From: Tissierellia bacterium
GTDB taxonomy: Bacteria > Bacillota > Clostridia > Tissierellales > Tepidimicrobiaceae
Direction: 5' to 3'
Assembly: GCA_012518745.1 (NCBI GenBank)
Contig: JAAYRM010000079.1
Coordinates: 1 to 8,619 of the forward strand
DNA: 8,619 nt
In this document: positions 1 to 5,721 of the stretch, one piece after another
How the letters are laid out: every line of letters begins with the position of its first letter
Position numbering within the stretch: the stretch's first letter is position 1
Notes under the pieces: generated by a model
Databases searched by the model: none
What the model was told of the DNA's origin: nothing
The model's input: the letters and a program-made list of their open reading frames with translations, nothing else
Made by a program: the position numbers and the translations under genes

Positions 1-979
1 CCTTTTCCGCAACAGTTGGATTCCCCACGGTTAGCGTACCAGTTTTGTCAAATACCATTGTATCCAATCTGCTAAAATCACTAATTACCTCACTACCCTT
101 TAATAGGACCCCATTTCGTGCTCCATTTCCTATGCCCGCAACATGGGATACCGGCACACCTATAACTAGAGCACCCGGGCAACCTAGTACCAATATGGTT
201 ATGGCCAACTCGATATCCCGGGAAAACAGCCATACTATAAACGATATCACCAAAACGGCCGGAGTATAGTACTTCGAGAATCTATCTATGAAGCGCTCAG
301 CCTCCGATTTCGAATCCTGTGCTTCCTCTACGAGCTCAATTATCTTCCCAAAGGTCGTATCCTCCCCTACACGATCGGCCTTGATTTGAATAGTCCCATT
401 ATCCAATATCGTACCTGCAAATACATTTGAACCCTTTTCCTTTCCAACTGGAATGGATTCCCCTGTGATACTTGCCTCGTTGATACTACCCTCACCCGAT
501 AGCACCGTTCCATCAACTGGAACCTTAGCCCCGGTTTTAACAAGTAATACATCCCCTATATCCACATCATCCACTTCAACCTCTTCAAATTCGCCATCCT
601 CCATCTGCCTTAGAGCACTTTCCGGTGCCATCTCGGTTAACTCCTTAATGGCTGACCTTGTCTTATGCAATGTACGCTGCTCCAGATAAGCACCGAATAG
701 GAATAGAAATGTAACGATAGCCGACTCCTCAAAATTTTGAATCAAGAACGCAGCACCAACAGCAATTGTAACCAAAACATCTATGCTTACCACCTTCACC
801 CGCAGCGCCTGATATGCCTGGATGGCAATAGGTGCCACTCCTAGGATCGAGGCAACTACCAACGCCCACATAAAGATAATCTCATTCCCCATTGCCCATT
901 TGCTGATGAAGGCTATGGCTATTAGAAGGCCATTTATTAAAGTAATAGAGTTCTTGTTCTTAAAAATAAATCTTTGCAT
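1..979 (-). CDS. Heavy-metal-translocating P1B-type ATPase, N-terminal part (cut by left edge)
   Basis: This is the first 326 residues of an integral membrane pump that would move a soft or transition metal ion across the cytoplasmic membrane using ATP. In order there are hydrophobic segments at about residues 11-26, 33-53, 63-78 and 83-97, the actuator domain with TGES at 172-175, two further membrane segments around 235-280, and the phosphorylation motif DKTGTLT with the catalytic Asp at 311. The rest of the P-domain and the N-domain lie outside the window. The membrane metal-site motif is Cys267-Pro268-Gly269, where CPC is usual. No HMA metal-binding domain precedes the first membrane helix. 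The ATG at 979 is chosen because AGGAGG lies at 985-990, 5 nt upstream. An in-frame ATG 8 codons further upstream would put that AGGAGG inside the gene. The ion cannot be read from sequence; Zn, Cd, Co, Fe or Cu remain possible. Confidence 0.93.
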   Translation of the reverse strand, partial: MQRFIFKNKNSITLINGLLIAIAFISKWAMGNEIIFMWALVVASILGVAPIAIQAYQALRVKVVSIDVLVTIAVGAAFLIQNFEESAIVTFLFLFGAYLEQRTLHKTRSAIKELTEMAPESALRQMEDGEFEEVEVDDVDIGDVLLVKTGAKVPVDGTVLSGEGSINEASITGESIPVGKEKGSNVFAGTILDNGTIQIKADRVGEDTTFGKIIELVEEAQDSKSEAERFIDRFSKYYTPAVLVISFIVWLFSRDIELAITILVLGCPGALVIGVPVSHVAGIGNGARNGVLLKGSEVISDFSRLDTMVFDKTGTLTVGNPTVAEK

Positions 980-1034
980 CTCTTCCTCCTTATATGATTT
1001 CATATTCTATACTTCGTTCATCCTGTATCTATAT

Positions 1035-1040
1035 ATTATC
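1035..1040 (-). promoter_or_regulatory. Candidate extended -10 of the metal ATPase promoter
   Basis: On the minus strand this reads GATAAT, preceded by TGG, which gives an extended -10 (TGnGATAAT). No good -35 lies 17 bp upstream, as expected for a promoter that needs an activator. Transcription would start near 1026-1028, leaving a leader of about 47-49 nt before the ATPase start codon. The call is inferred from pattern only. Confidence 0.45.
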
Positions 1041-1060
1041 CCATACCTTTTAATTAAACC

Positions 1061-1074
1061 TTGATATAGATCAA
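1061..1074. promoter_or_regulatory. FNR/CRP-family operator (perfect TTGAT-N4-ATCAA)
   Basis: The sequence TTGATATAGATCAA is a perfect palindrome matching the classic FNR half-sites. Its centre at 1067.5 is about 40-41.5 bp upstream of the start predicted from the -10 at 1035-1040, which is the class II activator position. The likely regulator is a Crp/Fnr-family protein, for example an FNR-like or Flp-like redox or metal-responsive protein, acting on the ATPase gene. No regulator gene is in the window. The match is seen directly; the regulator's identity is inference. Confidence 0.6.
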
Positions 1075-1079
1075 AATCG

Positions 1080-1118
1080 CCACCAACTCATGATTAAAAT
1101 CACGATAATGTGTGGTGG
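1080..1118. repeat. Imperfect inverted repeat upstream of the ATPase promoter
   Basis: CCACCA at 1080-1085 is the inverse complement of TGGTGG at 1113-1118. Between them lies a smaller palindrome, TGATT-AA-AATCA, at 1091-1102. The element sits upstream of the FNR-like box and outside any gene. It could be a second regulator site, or remnant structure between the ATPase promoter and the neighbouring terminator. The arms are short, so chance is possible. Confidence 0.3.
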
Positions 1119-1136
1119 ATCTTCAAAATTCAATCT

Positions 1137-1176
1137 AATAAAAACAAGCCTAGAATTTTAAGGATTCTAGGCTTGT
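1137..1176 (-). terminator. Rho-independent terminator after the DsrE-like gene
   Basis: On the minus strand a perfect 13-bp stem (arms 1164-1176 and 1144-1156, loop of 7 nt) is followed by TTTTATT. It begins 11 nt after the stop codon of the DsrE-like gene. It therefore probably closes the spmA-spmB-dsrE unit and isolates the ATPase gene. There is no U-tract on the plus strand, so it works in one direction. Confidence 0.93.
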
Positions 1177-1186
1177 CTCGGACCGG

Positions 1187-1525
1187 CTACATGCTTATGA
1201 CCTCATAGCCCCTTCTTATGTAATCCCCCATGCCCGCATGACCGGACATATCATCCAACATAGGCAACCCGGTGGCTAAATTTTCATCATATACACCCAA
1301 TGCCCTCGAACACGCCAAGCAAATCCCCACTATAAGCCCCGCTTCCCTGGCCTTCGCATACAGGAGATTGTTTTCCCCTTCAAATATGGGGACTAATCCC
1401 ACCGATGCACCTTCAAATATTATCCTTACCTCTGTTCCTGATGCATGTAGCTCCAATGCATTCAATAGAATATGTTGAAAGCACATCTTTTCACCGGTCA
1501 TTCCATAGAATAGTACCTTTGCCAT
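1187..1525 (-). CDS. DsrE/DsrF-like small sulfur-relay family protein
   Basis: This 112-residue cytoplasmic protein has the DsrE-like pattern: a first beta strand (KVLFYGMTG), alternating helices and strands, and the hydrophobic strand VRIIFEGASVG. Cys69-x-x-Cys72 (CLAC) sits where family members often carry a reactive cysteine; Cys15 is a further cysteine. DsrE-fold proteins carry or transfer persulfide sulfur in several pathways, but many members of this size have no assigned role, so no substrate is claimed. The ATG at 1525 has GGGAGG about 10 nt upstream. The gene lies 76 bp downstream of spmB with no visible terminator between them and is followed by a strong terminator, so cotranscription with spmAB is likely. 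I see no membrane segment or signal peptide. Confidence 0.75.
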   Translation of the reverse strand: MAKVLFYGMTGEKMCFQHILLNALELHASGTEVRIIFEGASVGLVPIFEGENNLLYAKAREAGLIVGICLACSRALGVYDENLATGLPMLDDMSGHAGMGDYIRRGYEVISM

Positions 1526-1601
1526 AATAAAATCGCCTCCCTAGATATAGGTGTTCATATTAATCTAGTACCCAATTTCTATCATCAGTCCCTATATTTA
1601 A

Positions 1602-2123
1602 TCAATAATATAGGCCAGATATAAATATGGTAATGAATATGGAGATAGCATATGATATCAAGGCTGCCTTCAATGTATGCCTATGATCTTTTATGCCTAT
1701 CGATCCGAAATATAATGCTATGGTATAGAATATGGTTTCCGATGAACCCATCATTATCGCTGCCACCCACCCGGGAAAGGAATCCGGCCCGTAATTGCCT
1801 ATTATATCCCTCACTATCCCCAGCCCTCCGCTTCCGGATATAGGCCTTATCATTATCAATGGTACTATCTCCTCCGGGATACCAAGTAAATTGGTTATAG
1901 GCCTCAATAGATCGGTAAACATCTCCAATGCACTAGAACCCCTAAATATCCCTATGGCTATGAGGATAGCTATTAGATAGGGCATAATCCTTATAGCGGT
2001 TTTCAACCCCTCACCAGCCCCCTTTATAAAGGCACTATATATATCCACTCCCTTCACGTAACCATGCCCTATTATTGTCAATATTATAATGGGTACTATC
2101 CCCTTGGATACTATATCTATCAT
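1602..2123 (-). CDS. spmB: Spore maturation protein B
   Basis: SpmB is a 173-residue polytopic membrane protein of the nucleoside-recognition (Gate) domain family. It acts with SpmA in the sporangium, and loss of either in Bacillus gives spores with poor core dehydration and lower heat resistance. Hydrophobic segments are seen at about residues 8-20, 45-60, 84-97, 118-140 and 153-172. Family motifs visible are RPISGSG (93-99) and MGSSETIFYT (125-134). The length fits the family. The start codon overlaps the spmA stop in an ATGA (2120-2123), so the genes are translationally coupled. A G-rich Shine-Dalgarno (GAGGGGGG) lies inside the end of spmA. No terminator is seen before the downstream DsrE-like gene. 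The molecular substrate is not established, so only the biological role is assigned. Confidence 0.93.
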   Translation of the reverse strand: MIDIVSKGIVPIIILTIIGHGYVKGVDIYSAFIKGAGEGLKTAIRIMPYLIAILIAIGIFRGSSALEMFTDLLRPITNLLGIPEEIVPLIMIRPISGSGGLGIVRDIIGNYGPDSFPGWVAAIMMGSSETIFYTIALYFGSIGIKDHRHTLKAALISYAISIFITIFISGLYY

Positions 2124-2698
2124 GATCTTCCCCCCTCAAATAGCTTTCCTACAATTATCGCTACGATGGTCGATAGGGTTGTAGCCAATATAGTGGGGCC
2201 CACTATTGCAGTAGGATTGCTAGAACCATAGTCGTATCGGAGCTTTATTATGGTCAGGGGTATTAATTGCAATGCAGACATATTGATTATTAAGAACATG
2301 GCCATAGAATTGGTGGCCCTACCCCTATGCGGATTTAAACTATCCAGCTCTTTCATAGCCTTAAGTCCAAATGCGGTGGCGCCATTCCCCATCCCGAGCA
2401 TATTGGCGATAAAATTCATCAAAATCCACCTTTCGGCTGGATGCCCCCTAGGTATCTTGGGAAATAATATCCTTACTACGGGCCTAAACACCTGGGATAT
2501 GCTATTCATGAGTCCAGATTCTTCAGCTATATTCATTATGCCTAGCCAGAGCGACATAATCCCAATTAGGCTTATCGTAAGGGTTACCCCCTCCCCCGCT
2601 TCCCCTAGGATCGCATCGTTTATCACCTCTATATTCCCCGTTATAATCCCATATACGATTCCAACAAATATCATCAAAAACCAAATTGTATTGAGCAT
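2120..2698 (-). CDS. spmA: Spore maturation protein A
   Basis: SpmA is a 192-residue multi-pass membrane protein with a Gate-type nucleoside-recognition domain, partner of SpmB in spore core dehydration. The N-terminus (MLNTIWFLMIFVG) lines up with the start of B. subtilis SpmA as I recall it, supporting the ATG at 2698. Characteristic stretches are WLGIMNIAEESGL (51-63), GNGATAFGLKAM (104-115) and IVGPT (165-169). Hydrophobic segments cover about 4-20, 37-55, 94-110, 132-152 and 165-185. The start codon follows a seven-base T-run directly, and the only Shine-Dalgarno (AAAGGGG, 2706-2712) is in the 3' arm of a terminator-like hairpin. In B. subtilis spmAB follow dacB in a sigma-E operon. Here herA is the upstream neighbour and dacB is absent. 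Confidence 0.94.
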   Translation of the reverse strand: MLNTIWFLMIFVGIVYGIITGNIEVINDAILGEAGEGVTLTISLIGIMSLWLGIMNIAEESGLMNSISQVFRPVVRILFPKIPRGHPAERWILMNFIANMLGMGNGATAFGLKAMKELDSLNPHRGRATNSMAMFLIINMSALQLIPLTIIKLRYDYGSSNPTAIVGPTILATTLSTIVAIIVGKLFEGGRS

Positions 2699-2733
2699 AA
2701 AAAAACCCCTTTCATATGCAATATATGAAAGGG
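2699..2733 (-). terminator. Terminator or attenuator between herA and spmA, masking the spmA ribosome binding site
   Basis: On the minus strand a perfect 11-bp stem (CCCTTTCATAT with ATATGAAAGGG, arms 2723-2733 and 2707-2717, 5-nt loop) is followed by seven T residues at 2705-2699. The spmA ATG comes immediately after. The stem starts 13 nt past the herA stop codon. It should end most nurA-herA transcription. In any read-through RNA, its 3' arm holds the only spmA Shine-Dalgarno, so translation would also be reduced. That it is a terminator is well supported; that it regulates spmA is inference. Confidence 0.85.
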
Positions 2734-2748
2734 ATTTGAATAATATTT
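2720..2748 (-). promoter_or_regulatory. Candidate sigma-E-type promoter for spmAB inside the hairpin region
   Basis: On the minus strand AAATATT (2748-2742, overlapping the herA stop codon) and CATATATT (2727-2720) are 14 bp apart. Against the mother-cell sigma-E consensus as I recall it (KMATATT, about 14 bp, CATACAMT) they match 6 of 7 and 6 of 8 positions. Transcription would start near 2712-2713, just past the 5' arm of the hairpin, leaving a roughly 15-nt leader with an exposed AAAGGGG. B. subtilis spmAB are sigma-E dependent, which agrees. The region is AT-rich, so a chance match is possible. Confidence 0.4.
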
Positions 2749-4582
2749 ATTTATAGATATCGAAAAATGGGGTTTTTTCCTTTTGAATATATCCCTTATC
2801 AACTAGATAATCCAATTTCTTTTTAAAATGTTCGAATGAATAGGTAATTGCCGCATCCTCTTCTATCTCTTTTATCACGTTTATGAGATCATCTCCATTG
2901 ATGGGTAGTTTGTCCCTTATGATCTCTAGAAATTTTTCATCATCCTCTTCCACCTTGCCCCTGAGCTCATCAAACGGATTCTCCGTATGAGGGCTGGTGG
3001 TAATAGCCGCTCTTATCCTGGAAAATATGGTCCTACCCATGGAGGCTTGAGATATAAATACATCCCCAGTTCTTAAATAGGGAAGCCTCCTAGACTCCTC
3101 CTCCGTTATATCCGTTTCCTCCTTGATGGTCTGTATATCCGATGCCCTTACGGTTCTGAATATGAACTTGGTATTCAATTGGGCGGTTATGGTTTCATCC
3201 AATAGGGTTGGTCTTTGGGTAGCCAATATTAAAAAGGAACCATATTTTCTGCCCTCCTGGGAGATCTCCTTTAATATGGATTTAGATGGGGAATCGTATC
3301 CCTTGGGTGCAAAGTTATGGGCCTCATCTGTTACTATTATAAATGGAGGAAAGTAGTCAGCAACGCCCTGTTTATATAATGCATCCTTATAATCCCGCCT
3401 CTTTCCATATAGATTATTTAGTAGATAGGTGCTAAATACTTGGAGTATCCTGGTACTACCCTGGATCACCATAAGCTTGCCCATATGTAACCCTTCCTCT
3501 ATGGGCTTTATATCCTTGCTAAATATCCCCTCATTGTTCAATCGATATAGTCTCCATAGTATTCCACGCACCGAGCTATAAGGACATATATTATCATAGC
3601 TCAGGTAAATCTCCTTCCTCTTCCGCCATCCCTCCCTCTCCAAATCCGATGTAGCCCCCGCTATCCTAGCATCTATCCTATCGAGGGAACCCTCCTCCTG
3701 CGCCTCTACTAACATATTGAGCCTATTGAGAAAGCTATTATAGGAATCCCTTCTCTTAAACAATATATCTACCACATTGCTCATGGAATCCGTCAGTTTC
3801 CCAGAGGCATCTAATAGATTTTTTATATCCTGGGTCGAAAGGTCCTCAAATCTAACCCCTATATGAAACCCGACCTGCATACATTTAAATCTATCCCCAT
3901 ATATATCGCCTTCATCCCCATCCATATAGTCCCCGGTCTCAGAGAAATCCATCTCGAAATGGGGATCCAATACTATGGTGGGGATATTCAATTTCATGAG
4001 CTCCTCTAGGATTACCCTCAAGCCAAAGGATTTACCGGACCCAGATCCTCCGAATACGCCAATATGAGGGTATTGATGCATATCCTTTATATTGAATATA
4101 TATGGGATATCCCTCTGCTTGAATAGCTTCCCATCTTCAAAAGTATATAATAGATCCCTATACTTCGCATCCATATCATCTACCATCTGATCCGTATTCC
4201 TAATCACCCCTAGTACCAACCCCTCCTCCGCATCGGATTGAACCATCAGGTCCTCAACTTCATGGAAAACCGGGGTCCTCACATTGGAGCCCGTCTCTAT
4301 CGGATACAGCGCCTCGTTTAGAAGCCTTATCTTAGCTATATATATGGTATCCTCCTCTATATTGTATCCTATGGCCTTTAGGGATTCTAACACAGAGCTA
4401 TCCGTGAGGTCACCATGAATACTCAGGGGTATATACTTATTATAGGTTTTGGCCTCCACTACCTCTCCTATCAAATCCCCCTGATGGGGATCCATTACCA
4501 TTAAAAATTCATTTATTCTAAAATTTCTATCCTTGGAACCCACATATACCTCCTGCTGCGTAGTGATTCCAACTACCTTCAT
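2747..4582 (-). CDS. herA: HerA-like hexameric DNA translocase ATPase
   Basis: This 611-residue P-loop ATPase of the HerA/FtsK superclass should form a hexameric ring that pumps double-stranded DNA and works with the NurA nuclease in DNA end resection. Residues about 1-130 form a beta-rich N-terminal region consistent with a HAS-barrel. Walker A is GGSGSGKS (178-185, Lys184). Walker B ends in Asp419-Glu420 of FIIVTDEAH. The sensor-like LATQRP follows at 452-458, and Arg476 and Arg479 (FRTVRA) are candidate arginine fingers. A charged, helical C-terminal tail runs from about 535. The gap to nurA is 11 nt, and the AGGAGG overlaps the nurA TAG stop, so the pair is coupled. Bacterial HerA proteins also occur in antiphage modules with SIR2 or DUF4297 partners. 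The NurA partner and housekeeping neighbours argue for repair here. All catalytic motifs are intact. Confidence 0.93.
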   Translation of the reverse strand: MKVVGITTQQEVYVGSKDRNFRINEFLMVMDPHQGDLIGEVVEAKTYNKYIPLSIHGDLTDSSVLESLKAIGYNIEEDTIYIAKIRLLNEALYPIETGSNVRTPVFHEVEDLMVQSDAEEGLVLGVIRNTDQMVDDMDAKYRDLLYTFEDGKLFKQRDIPYIFNIKDMHQYPHIGVFGGSGSGKSFGLRVILEELMKLNIPTIVLDPHFEMDFSETGDYMDGDEGDIYGDRFKCMQVGFHIGVRFEDLSTQDIKNLLDASGKLTDSMSNVVDILFKRRDSYNSFLNRLNMLVEAQEEGSLDRIDARIAGATSDLEREGWRKRKEIYLSYDNICPYSSVRGILWRLYRLNNEGIFSKDIKPIEEGLHMGKLMVIQGSTRILQVFSTYLLNNLYGKRRDYKDALYKQGVADYFPPFIIVTDEAHNFAPKGYDSPSKSILKEISQEGRKYGSFLILATQRPTLLDETITAQLNTKFIFRTVRASDIQTIKEETDITEEESRRLPYLRTGDVFISQASMGRTIFSRIRAAITTSPHTENPFDELRGKVEEDDEKFLEIIRDKLPINGDDLINVIKEIEEDAAITYSFEHFKKKLDYLVDKGYIQKEKTPFFDIYK

Positions 4583-4593
4583 ATATATCCCTC

Positions 4594-5634
4594 CTAGAAC
4601 GTTCTCTTATCCCTCTCCGGTATGAAAAACAACTCCAGTATCTCCCTATCCAGATACGATTCCAATAGTCCCCTCATCATCTGGTTTGGAATCCTTACCT
4701 CTCTATCTACTATATCCAACCACAGGGGAACCCCTCTACCATCCTTCGGAGTCAGACTGAGCACCAGCCTTGCCATATACTCCAGCTCTTCCTCTTGGCT
4801 ATCCAGGATATCCACCCCTATTACCGATGGGGATTGGGAACTCCTCATAAATAGGGTGGAGAATCCCTCATCGCTCTTCTTTGTTGCCCCCTTCATGATC
4901 GAAATCGTCTCGCCATATTCCAATAGGCCATATAACAATTCCCTGTCATAAAAATGCCTCCTAGTATCCAATAATCCATGCTCCAGCAATAGATCTCCTA
5001 TTATCGAGGTCTTAATATCCTCTATAATCCCAATGATTATAATGCCTCTTCGCTCACATTCCTCCCTGAGTGCTATCCACCTATCGGAACATTCTATATT
5101 GTATCGAATTAAGGAACCATCCATTATCACCACATGTGGGTTGAATTGCCTAACCCCTTCTAATGCCGCCTCAACTTCGATCGCAGAGAGTTTTCTTTTT
5201 CTTATGGATTCTTCTCCTGCAGGTGAATCCTCCAATGGATTATCCGTTTCCCTAGAATCTATTGGGGTATAAAAATCCGTCCTGAAGATAGGTCTATCGC
5301 AGTGGATGCTAGACAGTGCTAGCCCCTGATATACCTCTACGAAATGGGGATATGCTCCCCCCATTCGATTATTTGAGCCATCAACCCCTAGTATTCCACC
5401 CCGCTTAGCACATAGGACCATATCCTCATTGCTAAGTCTACGAATTGTGCCCATAGTCCCTACGTTTTCATCGATAAAACTTCTAAAAGTCTTCCTATCC
5501 AGAGATAGTATATCCCTATACCTTGTTGATAGGATCGCATTTACCTGAGATATGGTCTCCCTTAGCCCATTATCGATACTATACACTACCTTTTCACCCC
5601 TTTTTAGGCAATTAATAGTAATATCGTTTCCCAT
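4594..5634 (-). CDS. nurA: NurA-domain 5'-to-3' nuclease, partner of HerA
   Basis: NurA is a Mn-dependent nuclease with an RNase H-like fold that degrades DNA ends when driven by HerA. This 346-residue protein has the family's acidic motifs: GVDGSNNRMGG (83-93, Asp85), VIMDGSL (169-175, Asp172), and GIIEDIKTS (202-210) with Glu205, Asp206 and Lys208. Further acidic residues, Asp307 and Asp310, occur in LWLDIVDREVRIP, near the region where family members place the last active-site residues. The region about 105-160 between the first two motifs is charged. The ATG at 5634 is the first possible start, because an in-frame TAG lies about ten codons upstream, yet no Shine-Dalgarno precedes it. The gene is first in its operon, divergent from abrB, and followed 11 nt later by herA. 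Overall identity is weak across the family, so the call rests on motifs and on the partner gene. Confidence 0.88.
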   Translation of the reverse strand: MGNDITINCLKRGEKVVYSIDNGLRETISQVNAILSTRYRDILSLDRKTFRSFIDENVGTMGTIRRLSNEDMVLCAKRGGILGVDGSNNRMGGAYPHFVEVYQGLALSSIHCDRPIFRTDFYTPIDSRETDNPLEDSPAGEESIRKRKLSAIEVEAALEGVRQFNPHVVIMDGSLIRYNIECSDRWIALREECERRGIIIIGIIEDIKTSIIGDLLLEHGLLDTRRHFYDRELLYGLLEYGETISIMKGATKKSDEGFSTLFMRSSQSPSVIGVDILDSQEEELEYMARLVLSLTPKDGRGVPLWLDIVDREVRIPNQMMRGLLESYLDREILELFFIPERDKRTF

Positions 5635-5638
5635 ATAG

Positions 5639-5667
5639 TTGAACTTTATTGTAAACTATGGTATTAT
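5639..5667 (+). promoter_or_regulatory. Sigma-A promoter of abrB
   Basis: TTGAAC (5639-5644) and TATTAT (5662-5667) are separated by exactly 17 bp. Transcription would start near 5674, giving a leader of about 48 nt to the abrB ATG. The -35 lies only 5 bp from the nurA start codon, so RNA polymerase at this promoter would cover the nurA leader. Confidence 0.65.
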
Positions 5668-5670
5668 CTG

Positions 5671-5699
5671 TTTATATAAATTGTCGAATATCGTAACAA
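5671..5699 (-). promoter_or_regulatory. Candidate nurA-herA promoter overlapping the abrB promoter region
   Basis: On the minus strand TTGTTA (5699-5694) and TATAAA (5676-5671) are 17 bp apart. The predicted start near 5664 leaves a leader of about 30 nt with no Shine-Dalgarno before the nurA ATG. The start falls inside the -10 of the opposing abrB promoter, so the two promoters should interfere with each other. The -35 match is moderate. Confidence 0.45.
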
Positions 5700-5721
5700 T
5701 ATCAATTTAGGAGGCGCTGTC

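Noticed and set aside
822..1064. A plus-strand 80-codon open frame with a hydrophobic end
   Set aside because: It is opposite the clear ATPase coding frame and its promoter region. Its hydrophobic look comes from the reverse complement of membrane-helix codons and AT-rich DNA.
1545..1597. ATATAGG/CCTATAT inverted repeat between spmB and the DsrE-like gene as a terminator
   Set aside because: The arms are only 7 AT-rich bases, the loop is 39 nt and there is no T-run after it, so it is not a convincing terminator or operator.
2250..2756. A plus-strand 168-codon open frame opposite spmA
   Set aside because: It is antisense to spmA, which matches its family along the full length. No ribosome binding site or recognisable motif supports the plus-strand frame.
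2747..5634. HerA-based antiphage defence island
   Set aside because: The HerA partner is NurA rather than SIR2 or DUF4297, and the neighbours are abrB, rsmI and spmAB with no other defence or mobile genes. Defence is kept only as a minor alternative.
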